Below, piece after piece: positions 7,678-13,685 of a stretch of DNA of 15,204 nt. The notes beneath the pieces are model-generated. The model saw nothing but the letters and a program-made list of their open reading frames with translations. It ran no database searches and was not told the DNA's origin. Source of the stretch: Chloroflexota bacterium (GTDB lineage Bacteria > Chloroflexota > Dehalococcoidia > Lucifugimonadales > JACPCL1). Each line of letters begins with the position of its first letter. Position 1 is the first letter of the stretch. The position numbers and the translations under genes were made by a program. The stretch lies in the NCBI GenBank assembly GCA_016210395.1, contig JACQUI010000296.1, forward strand, positions 1 through 15,204. Reading direction: 5' to 3'.

Positions 7678-7917
7678 GTGGCCACTAGAGCCTTTGTCCT
7701 TATTGAAACTGCCGTTGGAAAGACCAGGGAAGTAGTTTCCGCTCTTCGAAAGCTGGATGGCGTCTCCTCGGTAGACGTGGTGACAGGGCCGTACGATATC
7801 ATCGCTATTATTGAGGCTGCCGACCTGGGTTCAATCGGCGATACTGTGACCGGAAAGGTCCATACGATTGCCGGTATCCAGCGCACCGTGACTTGCCTTG
7901 CGGTAAGTCACTCCTAG
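7678..7917 (+). CDS. stand-alone Lrp/AsnC ligand-binding (RAM) domain protein, copy 2
   Basis: 79 residues from GTG 7678; RAM domain alone, no DNA-binding part. Core: AFVLIETAVGKTREVVSALR, then GPYDIIAIIEA (the conserved GxxDxxxxIE) and GIQRTVTCLAV as the last strand. GTG 7678 is preferred because GAGG lies six bases upstream and because the domain starts right there (compare ATG MPNRAYILI in copy 1). ATG 7657 and ATG 7624 in the same frame are alternatives that would add 7 or 18 residues. The two copies share length, layout and promoter -10 context but differ clearly in sequence. Downstream, 135 bases away on the same strand, is an acyl-CoA dehydrogenase. Ligand and partner unknown; amino-acid sensing is the family expectation. 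Confidence 0.87.
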   Translation: MATRAFVLIETAVGKTREVVSALRKLDGVSSVDVVTGPYDIIAIIEAADLGSIGDTVTGKVHTIAGIQRTVTCLAVSHS

Positions 7918-7937
7918 TGGCGGAGACTCTGCCCACG

Positions 7938-7982
7938 CTGTCCCCAGTAGAGAGCGGGGGAAGCCGCTGCCTTTTGGGACAG
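7938..7982 (+). other. nested inverted repeat in the leader between RAM gene and dehydrogenase
   Basis: CTGTCCC (7938-7944) pairs with GGGACAG (7976-7982), and within the loop AGCGG pairs with CCGCT around a six-base loop (about 7953-7968). It could be a terminator without a T-run, or a folded leader upstream of the dehydrogenase ribosome-binding site. Stem lengths are modest, so chance is possible. Confidence 0.3.
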
Positions 7983-8052
7983 GGGTGCACAGGTTGCGAC
8001 GATCTCCAGACTAGCTTCGTGGCCGCAGCCCGCCGAGTTGCCAGGAGGGGAT

Positions 8053-9219
8053 ATGGACTTTGAGTTTCCGCCTGAGCTGGAGAAGTTCCGCCAGGAGGTC
8101 CGGGAGTTCGTTCGCACGGAGATCCCTCCCGGCTACGAAGGCGTGGGAATGGAAGAGGAGGACCCCAAGGAGTCCCAGGCCATACGGCGCAAGCTGGCCG
8201 CCAGGGGATGGCTCACCATGGCCTGGCCCAAGCAGTATGGCGGCATGGAAGCCCCACACTACCAGCAGCTTGTCTTCAACGAGGAGATGGCCTATCACCG
8301 CGTGCCCGCCGCCGACAACTCGGTGACCATGCTTGGCCCGATCCTGATGCTGGAAGGCACCGAGGAGCAGAAGCGGGAGTTCCTGCCGCGCATCGCCCGT
8401 GCGGAGATGCGCTGGGGCCAGGGGTACAGCGAGCCGGGATCCGGCTCCGACCTGGCCTCCCTCCAGACGTCAGCAGTTGCCGACGGCGATGACTTCGTCA
8501 TTAACGGCACCAAGATCTGGACGTCCGGCGCGCACAACGCCGAGTGGCTCTTCATGCTGGCCCGCACCAACCAGGATGCGGAGAAGCACCGGGGCATCAG
8601 CTTTCTCCTGGTGGACATGAAGACGCCCGGCCTCACCATCCGTCCCATAATCAACATGGCGGGTATCCACGGCTTCAACCAGCTCTTCTTCGACAATGTC
8701 CGCACGCCCAAGCGCTACCTGGTCGGCGAGTTGAATCGCGGCTGGTACGTCGGCGCGAGGCTTCTGGACTTCGAACGCTCCGGCGTCCAGCGTTCCGCCA
8801 CAGGCAAGCGCATCCTGGAAGAGCTGGTGCAGTTCGCCAAAGAGACCTCCTGGGACGGCGTTCCTCTGGCCAAGAAGCCTGAGGTGCGCAACCGCCTGGC
8901 GGACATGGCGGTGGAGGTAGAGGTCTGCCGCATGATCTCCTACCGCATCGCGTACCTGCAGAGCCGGGGCGAGGTCTTCAACAAGGAAGCGTCCGTTGGC
9001 AAGGTGTTCGGCTCTGAGATGCAGCAGCGGCTGTACCGCACCGGCATGTCTATGCTGGGCCTGTACGGGATGTTGTCCAGGGGCAGCAAGTGGGCGCCGC
9101 TGCAGGGCCGCATCCAGCGGGGCTTCTTGACCTCCTTCAGCTCGACCATCGCGGCGGGGACCTCCGAAATCCAGCGCAACGTCATCGCCAACCGTGGCCT
9201 GGGGTTACCGAGAGGGTAG
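8053..9219 (+). CDS. acyl-CoA dehydrogenase, alpha-like paralog 1
   Basis: 388 residues, full length. FAD enzyme that oxidises acyl-CoA thioesters to enoyl-CoA, cytoplasmic. ATG 8053 has AGGAGGGG just upstream; the open frame to 8038 adds nothing conserved. Helical N-domain to about 115; beta domain opens with signature QGYSEPGSGSDLAS (123-136), followed by NGTKIWTSGAHNAEWLF; C-terminal helices end in AGTSEIQRNVIANRGLGLP (368-386). In medium-chain enzymes the catalytic Glu lies in YEGT; here that position is Ala368. A Glu sits instead in LLDFERSG (Glu241), where isovaleryl- and long-chain-type enzymes carry their base, so Glu241 is the probable base (inference). The RxQFGxPI motif that usually contacts the neighbour's FAD is missing. 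Substrate unknown; steroid or branched side chains are conceivable. Well over half of the residues match the gene at 9661. Confidence 0.95.
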   Translation: MDFEFPPELEKFRQEVREFVRTEIPPGYEGVGMEEEDPKESQAIRRKLAARGWLTMAWPKQYGGMEAPHYQQLVFNEEMAYHRVPAADNSVTMLGPILMLEGTEEQKREFLPRIARAEMRWGQGYSEPGSGSDLASLQTSAVADGDDFVINGTKIWTSGAHNAEWLFMLARTNQDAEKHRGISFLLVDMKTPGLTIRPIINMAGIHGFNQLFFDNVRTPKRYLVGELNRGWYVGARLLDFERSGVQRSATGKRILEELVQFAKETSWDGVPLAKKPEVRNRLADMAVEVEVCRMISYRIAYLQSRGEVFNKEASVGKVFGSEMQQRLYRTGMSMLGLYGMLSRGSKWAPLQGRIQRGFLTSFSSTIAAGTSEIQRNVIANRGLGLPRG

Positions 9220-9356
9220 ACGTCCTATCATGCTGCGGAGCGCAACGACGAAACATCTGGTCAGCGGTTGGTGGCAAAGGCGAACCAGATGATTCGCTGC
9301 GCTCAGTATGGCAGGGCGGGCGACGCCAACCGGGGCCTGGGGCTGCCGGGGGGTAG
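9186..9356 (+). repeat. direct duplication of the dehydrogenase 3' end flanking a palindromic element
   Basis: The last 33 bases of the dehydrogenase (from about 9187 to the stop at 9219, encoding ANRGLGLPRG) recur imperfectly at 9325-9356, about 140 bases downstream, with roughly five differences and a one-base deletion. The second copy is not part of a gene. In the CTGGGGCTGCCG stretch it is closer to the end of the second dehydrogenase (10805-10836). The two copies bracket the degenerate palindromic repeat at 9227-9314. Confidence 0.7.
9227..9314. repeat. degenerate palindromic repeat, TCATTCTGAGCG family
   Basis: Left arm about 9227-9261 and right arm 9283-9314 are imperfect inverted repeats. 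The right arm reads, reversed, TGCCATACTGAGCGCAGCGA followed by ATCATCTGGTT; the left arm reads TCATGCTGCGGAGCGCAACG followed by ACGAAACATCTGGT. Both resemble the outer and inner motifs of the better-kept copy at 9403-9573. It looks like an old copy. Confidence 0.55.
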
Positions 9357-9402
9357 GCGTGAGGCATTGCAAGCCTGGCGACAGGAGGAGAGCGCCCCCT
9401 CG

Positions 9403-9573
9403 TGTCATTCTGAGCGAGGTGGTCAATCAGCAGTTGCTGTCTCCAGCGATAGTTTCGCGAAGAATCTAAGGCTTGTGCAGATAGACGACATTACCCTCGT
9501 GCTGAAGGGGAATCGCTCCATCGGCTATCGCCTTAGATTCTTTGCCTGACTGCCGTCATGGCTCAGAATGACA
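9403..9573. repeat. palindromic (MITE/REP-like) repeat with terminal and inner inverted repeats
   Basis: Outer arms TGTCATTCTGAGC (9403-9415) and GCTCAGAATGACA (9561-9573) are perfect 13-bp inverted repeats. Inner arms GCGAAGAATCTAAGGC (9457-9472) and GCCTTAGATTCTTTGC (9530-9545) match at 15 of 16. The element is 171 bp, non-coding. I recall similar TCATTCTGAGCG...GAAGAATCT repeats dispersed in genomes of several phyla; no transposase is present here. It fills most of the 440-bp gene-free stretch between the two dehydrogenases. Confidence 0.8.
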
Positions 9574-9660
9574 GTTTGGTTCGCCATCTTCGTAGTGCAC
9601 GCGTCGCTGCGTCATGGCTCTCAGGACGAGCCGATAAGGGACCACCCAAGGAGGCTTGCC

Positions 9661-10836
9661 ATGGACTTCCAGTTTACACCCGAGGAAAACGCCTTCCGCC
9701 AGGAGATCGCCGGCTTCCTGAAGCAGGAGCTTCCGGCCGACTGGGATGGCGAGGGTGAAGGCAGCGGCGATGCGGAGTGGGCGTTTGGCCTCCAGGTGCG
9801 CAAGAAGCTGGCCCAGAGGGGCTGGCTCACCCTGGCCTGGCCCAAGGAGCACGGCGGGGCAGGCGCTTCCATCATCACCCAGACCATCTTCCGCGAGGAG
9901 ATGTCCTACTACCGCGCCCCCGGCATAGACTTCTGGGGCATCACTATGCTGGCCCCCACGCTTATGATCCACGGCACGGAGGAGCAGAAGCGGCGCTTCC
10001 TGCCGCCCGTGGCGCGCGGCGAGGTCCAGTGGTGCCAGGGCTACAGCGAGCCAGGCTCCGGCTCCGACCTGGCCTCCCTCCAGACTCGCGCCGACCTGAA
10101 CGGTGACGAGTACGTGGTCAACGGCACCAAGATCTGGACCTCCAACGCCCACCGCGCCGACTGGATCATGCTTCTGGCCCGCACGAACCAGGACGCGGAG
10201 AAACATCGCGGCATCACATTCCTCCTGGTGGACATGAAATCCCCCGGCGTGTCGGTGCGGCCCATCATCAATATGGCCGGTACGCACGGCTTCAACCAGC
10301 TTTTCTTTGACAATGTGCGCGTGCCCAAGGAGAACAAGGTGGGCGAGGAGAACAGGGGCTGGTACGTGGGGGCCACGCTCCTGGACTTCGAACGCTCCGG
10401 CGTCCAGTACTCCGCCGGCGGGCGCCGTTTGCTGGAGGAGCTTGTGCGATTCGCCAGAGAGACGAGTTGGAACGGCGGGCCGCTGGCCAAGCGTCCGGAG
10501 GTCCGCAACCGCTTGGCCGACGCTGCCATCGAGCTTGAGGTCAGCCGGATGAACGCCTACTACATTGCCTACATGCAGAGCAAGGGCACCGTGCCCAACA
10601 AAGAGGCGTCGGTGTCCAAGCTCTTCGGCACGGAGATGCAGCAGCGCCTGGCAAGCGCCGGCATGCACATCATGGGCCTCTACGGCCAGCTTGCGCCCGG
10701 CTCCAAGTGGGCGCCGCTGAAGGGCCGCATCGAGCGCGGCTTCCTGCTCGGCCACTCCGGCACCATTGCAGGCGGCACCTCTGAGATCCAGCGCAACATC
10801 ATCGCCAACCGTGGGCTGGGGCTGCCGAGGGGGTAG
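9661..10836 (+). CDS. acyl-CoA dehydrogenase, alpha-like paralog 2
   Basis: 391 residues. ATG 9661 is chosen because AAGGAGG (9647-9653) lies seven bases upstream and the family N-terminus MDFQFTPEENAFRQE begins there; the open frame from 9568 runs through repeat DNA. Signature QGYSEPGSGSDLASL at 126-140, NGTKIWTSNAHRADW at 154-168, probable base Glu244 in LLDFERSG, and C-terminal GGTSEIQRNIIANRGLGLP (371-389) with Gly371 where medium-chain enzymes have Glu. Collinear with the gene at 8053 apart from three extra residues near position 35 (a Gly/Glu-rich loop). Several DNA stretches are almost identical between the two, so they arose by tandem duplication or exchange sequence. No RxQFG motif. 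Substrate unknown. Confidence 0.95.
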   Translation: MDFQFTPEENAFRQEIAGFLKQELPADWDGEGEGSGDAEWAFGLQVRKKLAQRGWLTLAWPKEHGGAGASIITQTIFREEMSYYRAPGIDFWGITMLAPTLMIHGTEEQKRRFLPPVARGEVQWCQGYSEPGSGSDLASLQTRADLNGDEYVVNGTKIWTSNAHRADWIMLLARTNQDAEKHRGITFLLVDMKSPGVSVRPIINMAGTHGFNQLFFDNVRVPKENKVGEENRGWYVGATLLDFERSGVQYSAGGRRLLEELVRFARETSWNGGPLAKRPEVRNRLADAAIELEVSRMNAYYIAYMQSKGTVPNKEASVSKLFGTEMQQRLASAGMHIMGLYGQLAPGSKWAPLKGRIERGFLLGHSGTIAGGTSEIQRNIIANRGLGLPRG

Positions 10837-10914
10837 GGGAGGGGGCTGACCGCATACCAAATCTGCGGCCACTGCCTGACGTGACGACCTCGTGGACGTC
10901 GGGAGTGGGCAATC

Positions 10915-10954
10915 TTGTTGAACGACGGGAAAGAGTATGATAGTTTGTCATACT
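10915..10954 (+). promoter_or_regulatory. promoter and operator-like palindrome of the antitoxin gene
   Basis: AGTATGA (10934-10940) and TCATACT (10948-10954) are perfect inverted 7-mers around a 7-base spacer. TATGAT (10936-10941), inside the left arm, is a possible -10 box with TTGTTG (10915-10920) 15 bases upstream. Ribbon-helix-helix antitoxins usually repress their own operon from such palindromes, so autorepression is the likely meaning. GAGGTG (10955-10960) follows as the ribosome-binding site. Confidence 0.6.
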
Positions 10955-10965
10955 GAGGTGTTAGC

Positions 10966-11208
10966 ATGCCCAAGTCGAAAATAGCTGTCACGCTTGACGA
11001 AAAGACTGTTGCAGAGCTTGACAGTTTCATTGAAAACCAGGTCTTTCCCAGCCGCAGCAGGGCGATTGAGGACGCGCTTAAAGAGAAACTGGAGCGGCTG
11101 AAGGCCACGCGCCTGGCTGTTGAATGCGCCAAGCTGGACCCGGAGGAAGAGAAAGCGATGGCAGAGGAAGGCCTTGCTCAGGACGCACTCGAATGGCCGG
11201 CATATTAA
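10966..11208 (+). CDS. ribbon-helix-helix (CopG/Arc-type) antitoxin
   Basis: 80 residues. The N-terminal strand-helix-helix KIAVTLDEKTVAELDSFIEN with SRSRAIEDALKEKLERL is typical of MetJ/Arc/CopG DNA-binding dimers, where the strand (KIAVTL, 5-10) inserts into the major groove. The acidic C-terminal part (DPEEEKAMAEEGL, ending in EWPAY) is where MazE-like partners wrap the toxin. ATG with GAGGTG five bases upstream. The last codons overlap, in another frame, the first codons of the toxin gene (ATG 11193), the usual coupling of such operons. The antitoxin is intact although the toxin is interrupted just after its start. An operator-like palindrome lies immediately upstream. Confidence 0.88.
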   Translation: MPKSKIAVTLDEKTVAELDSFIENQVFPSRSRAIEDALKEKLERLKATRLAVECAKLDPEEEKAMAEEGLAQDALEWPAY

Positions 11209-11633
11209 GGAGTTGTCACGTAATAACCTACCCATTTTTGGTAGAAGCAACAGCTAACACACGTTCGTATTGCCTTCGAGAAACAGGTATGTTATTTCGT
11301 GACAGTCCCTAAGGGGAAGTCCGCTGGGCTGATCTGAATCCGGTGGTGGGGCATGAGCAAGGAGGGCGGCGGCCGGTGCTTGTGTTGAGCCAGGACGTGT
11401 TCAACGAACGTTCTGGCACAGTCATCGCCGTCGCCCTCACCAGTCAGTCCCAGCGCGCGGGATTTCCCTTGGCCCTGGAATTAACCTCGGTTGGGCTGCC
11501 CAGGCGCTCATGGGTGAAGATTGGCCAGGTAAGAACCCTTTCGGTGCAACGGATAGGGCAGGCCATCGGAAGGGCTTCGCCTGAGGAGACCGCGCGGGTC
11601 ATAGAAGGGCTGAACGAGATTGTAGGCGGGTAG
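11193..11633 (+). pseudogene. MazF/PemK-type endoribonuclease toxin, interrupted by a MITE-like insertion
   Basis: MazF toxins cut RNA at short motifs and are neutralised by the cognate antitoxin. The body of the gene (11313-11633) encodes GEVRWADLNPVVGHEQGG, RRPVLVLSQDVFNER, SGTVIAVALTSQ, LPRRSWVKIGQVRTLS and GLNEIVGG: all elements of a roughly 110-residue MazF. The natural start appears to be ATG 11193 (MAGILR), overlapping the antitoxin end. Between MAGILR and GEVRW lies an insertion of about 102 bases with terminal inverted repeats. The frame is kept through it but ends in TAA at 11310-11312, directly before the GEVRW codons. The only remaining in-frame starts are GTG 11343/11346, without an evident ribosome-binding site; they would delete the conserved first strand GEVRWADLNP. 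Most likely an inactivated toxin. That MAGILR joined directly to GEVRW is inference from frame and family. Confidence 0.8.
11211..11312. mobile_element. MITE-like insertion with terminal inverted repeats
   Basis: TGTCACGTAATAACCTACC (11214-11232) and GGTATGTTATTTCGTGACA (11286-11304) are inverted repeats matching at 17 of 19. Weaker similarity continues outward (TTAAGGAGT before the left arm, the reverse of AGTCCCTAA after the right). TAAGG occurs at both edges (11206-11210 and 11310-11314) and could be a target duplication or part of the arms, so the ends are uncertain by a few bases. A short inner hairpin CTACC/GGTAG (11228-11232, 11240-11244) lies next to the left arm. No transposase; A/T content is higher than in neighbouring genes. 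Confidence 0.72.
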
Positions 11634-11688
11634 GGGCGGCGGGGGGGTCAGGCCGGGCTGGTGAATTGCAACAGAAGGAGACGCAGTC

Positions 11689-12822
11689 ATGGACCTAGGC
11701 TTTGATGAATCGCAGATGATGCTGAAGAACTCCGCCCGCGAGTTCCTCCAGCAGGAGTGCCCCACCACGTACGTCCGCGCCATGGAAACCGACGCGCGCG
11801 GCTTTTCGCCGGAGTTCTGGCGCAAGGTGGCCGGCCTGGGCTGGCTGGGCATCGCCCTGCCGGAGCAGTATGGCGGCCAGGGCCTCTCCTTCTTCGACCT
11901 GGCGCTGCTCATAGAAGAGCAGGGCCGGGCGCTGATGCCGGGCCCCTTCTTCTCCACAACCGTTCTCGCCGCAGAGGCCATCTTGGAGGCTGGGACCGAT
12001 GCCCAGAAGGCCCAGCACCTGCCGCGCATCGCCAGGGGCGACCTGATCGCAACCCTGGCGCTGACCGAGCCTTCCGCCACGTACGAACCTTCCGGCGTGC
12101 ACGCCACAGCGACAGCCATGAGCGACGGGTACGTCCTCAATGGCGTCAAGCTCTTCGTGCCCGACGCCCAGGTGGCGGACTTGCTGGTCGTCGCCGCTCG
12201 CACGCGCGCCGGCGCCGACCCCGCCGACGGCGTGACCCTGTTCCTGGTGGACGCCAAGGCGCCGGGCGTTGCCGTCACGCCGCTGGTCACCATCGCATCG
12301 GACAAGCAGGCGGAGGTTGTCCTGAACAACGTCCATGTCCCGGCAAGCGCCGTCCTGGGCAAGGCGGACCAGGGCTGGCCCGTCGCCGCGCGCATCATCG
12401 AGATGGCCGCTGTCGGCAAGTGCGCCGAGATGCTTGGGGGCGCAGACCGGGTGCTGGAGATGACCGTCAGCTACGTCAAGGACCGCGTGCAGTTTGGGCG
12501 TCCCATCGGCAGCTTCCAGGCTATCCAGCACCACTGCGCCAATATGGCGACCGACGTGGAAGGATGCCGCTACGTCACCTACCAGGCCGCCTGGCGCGTC
12601 TCCGAGCGCCTGCCCGCCGAGCGTGAGGTCGCCATTGCCAAGGCGTGGGTGAGCGACGCCTACCGCCGGGTGTGCGCCCTGGGCCACCAGAGCCACGGGG
12701 CCATAGGTTTCACCAAAGAGTACGACCTGCAGCTCTACACCCGCCGCGCCAAGTCCGCCGAGGTCTCTTACGGCGACGCCGACTACCACCGGGAGCTTGT
12801 GGCGCAGGGCCTGGGGCTGTAG
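11689..12822 (+). CDS. acyl-CoA dehydrogenase, divergent (beta-like) type
   Basis: 377 residues. ATG with AGAAGGAG eight bases upstream. Acyl-CoA dehydrogenase fold: MDLGFDESQMMLKNSAREFL start, GLGWLGIALPEQYGGQGLS (49-67), beta domain from ALTEPSATYEPSG (124-136), and C-terminal domain with RVQFGRPIGSFQAIQH (266-281). The GSGSD part of signature 1 is replaced by SATYEPSG, and the C-terminal YEGT/AGTSEIQ segment is absent: the protein ends GQGLGL. It thus keeps the RxQFGxPI motif that both upstream dehydrogenases lack and lacks what they keep. Actinobacterial steroid-degrading dehydrogenases (FadE28/29, ChsE types) work as alpha2beta2 heteromers; this may be a beta subunit for one or both upstream paralogs (inference). 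It is separated from them by the toxin-antitoxin locus. Confidence 0.92.
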   Translation: MDLGFDESQMMLKNSAREFLQQECPTTYVRAMETDARGFSPEFWRKVAGLGWLGIALPEQYGGQGLSFFDLALLIEEQGRALMPGPFFSTTVLAAEAILEAGTDAQKAQHLPRIARGDLIATLALTEPSATYEPSGVHATATAMSDGYVLNGVKLFVPDAQVADLLVVAARTRAGADPADGVTLFLVDAKAPGVAVTPLVTIASDKQAEVVLNNVHVPASAVLGKADQGWPVAARIIEMAAVGKCAEMLGGADRVLEMTVSYVKDRVQFGRPIGSFQAIQHHCANMATDVEGCRYVTYQAAWRVSERLPAEREVAIAKAWVSDAYRRVCALGHQSHGAIGFTKEYDLQLYTRRAKSAEVSYGDADYHRELVAQGLGL

Positions 12823-12829
12823 GGGGACG

Positions 12830-12908
12830 ACGGGCAAGCGGGCAAACTGACATACGGGCAAGCGGACAGCTTACAGATTTCTGTATGCATGTCCTATGTC
12901 CGTATGTC
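12830..12908. repeat. direct repeat plus 60-bp imperfect palindrome before the HIT gene
   Basis: ACGGGCAAGCGGGCA (12830-12844) recurs at 12854-12868 with one change. GACATACGGGCA (12849-12860) is inverted at 12897-12908 (11 of 12), and TACAG/CTGTA (12872-12876, 12881-12885) share the same centre, giving a palindrome of about 60 bp. It lies between the stop of the third dehydrogenase and the HIT ribosome-binding site and may fold as an RNA hairpin or be a small dispersed repeat. Confidence 0.55.
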
Positions 12909-12927
12909 CGTCTCCTCCGAGGTCTCT

Positions 12928-13269
12928 ATGCAAGACTGTATCTTCTGCAGGATAGGGCGGGGCGAAGTGCCCAGTCTGATGTTGCACCGGGACGAACGCT
13001 GCTTCGTCATTCGGGACATCCATCCACTGGCGCCAACGCACCTGCTCATCATTCCCCATTTGCACTTGACCGGCCTGAATGGCCTGGGGGCGCACGGAGA
13101 GCAGCTTTTTGGACACTTGATGGCAGTGGCAGGCGAAATGGCGGGACGCGAAAGGGTTGCAGCCACGGGCTATCGCCTGGTAGTCAACCAGGGGCCGGAC
13201 TCGGGCCAGGCCGTCACGCACGCGCACATACATCTCATGGGCGGCAAGCGCCTGCCGGAGTTGGGGTGA
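12928..13269 (+). CDS. HIT (histidine triad) family nucleotide-binding hydrolase
   Basis: 113 residues, typical HINT/HIT length. Acts on nucleotide phosphoramidates or dinucleoside polyphosphates by way of a nucleotidylated histidine. Motifs: zinc-type CIFCRI at the N-terminus (4-9), HPLAPTHLLIIPHLHL (32-47), and triad GQAVTHAHIHLMGG (93-106) with His98, His100, His102. ATG 12928 is chosen because GAGG (12919-12922) lies five bases upstream and the CxxC begins directly after; the open frame from 12889 starts within the palindromic repeat. The next gene starts within a few bases of its stop, so they are co-translated. The operon also encodes a YqeK-type diadenosine tetraphosphatase homolog, which favours a nucleotide-clearance role. 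Confidence 0.93.
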   Translation: MQDCIFCRIGRGEVPSLMLHRDERCFVIRDIHPLAPTHLLIIPHLHLTGLNGLGAHGEQLFGHLMAVAGEMAGRERVAATGYRLVVNQGPDSGQAVTHAHIHLMGGKRLPELG

Positions 13270-13271
13270 AC

Positions 13272-13685
13272 ATGATGTACTGCTCGAAATGTGGAGCGCA
13301 GGTCGCCCCAGGCAGCCGCTTCTGTAGTGGCTGCGGCGCTTCCATTGCTGATGGCGCAGGCCTGCATACACAGCAAGGCGCGCGCCTGCCACGGAAAGAC
13401 CCGGCAGTGGCGGCGTTGCTTGCCTCGCTCCCCGGGCTGTTCGGACTGCTGGGCATCGGCCACATCTACGTGGGGCAAACCGGCAAGGGCGTTGCGTGGC
13501 TCATCGCCGGCATTATCCTGGTATTCCTTGGGTTCGTGTTCGCCATCACCATCATCGGCCTGCTCATTGCAATTCCAATCTGGATTGCGGGTTTCATCAT
13601 CTGGATCGTGCTGATCTTCGGCGCGCATTCCGCTGCCCGGAAGTTCAACGATGCGGTGCAGCGCACGGGCCAGGCGCCGTGGTAG
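13272..13685 (+). CDS. zinc-ribbon and TM2-domain membrane protein
   Basis: 137 residues. The N-terminus is a zinc ribbon with two CxxC knuckles (MYCSKCGAQV and RFCSGCGASI; Cys4, 7, 18, 21). After a polar linker comes a TM2-type region: ASLPGLFGLLGIGHIYVGQT with GKGVAWLIAGIILVFLGFVF, then a second long hydrophobic stretch (about 92-118), ending in a basic tail. TM2 proteins are small membrane proteins of mostly unknown function. ATG 13272 begins two bases after the HIT stop; an in-frame GTG at 13266, overlapping that stop as GTGA and five bases after GGAG, is an equally good start. Its last bases overlap the start of the HD-domain gene, so all three genes are translationally linked. It may recruit a soluble partner through the ribbon; not demonstrable here. 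Confidence 0.88.
   Translation: MMYCSKCGAQVAPGSRFCSGCGASIADGAGLHTQQGARLPRKDPAVAALLASLPGLFGLLGIGHIYVGQTGKGVAWLIAGIILVFLGFVFAITIIGLLIAIPIWIAGFIIWIVLIFGAHSAARKFNDAVQRTGQAPW

Noticed and set aside
9268..9549. 93-residue frame between the dehydrogenases
   Set aside because: Composed of repeat sequence and the duplicated gene tail (NRGLGLP); no ribosome-binding site.
9556..10872. 438-residue open frame on the minus strand opposite the second dehydrogenase
   Set aside because: It is antisense to a clear acyl-CoA dehydrogenase; the His/Gly/Leu-rich product has no recognisable motif and is a by-product of GC-rich third positions.
11343..11633. Intact MazF starting at GTG 11343
   Set aside because: It would lack the conserved first strand GEVRWADLNP, which is encoded in frame directly upstream; no ribosome-binding site is seen.
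11695..12861. 388-residue minus-strand open frame opposite the third dehydrogenase
   Set aside because: Same reason: exact shadow of a well-supported gene, low-complexity Gly/Val/His/Gln-rich product.
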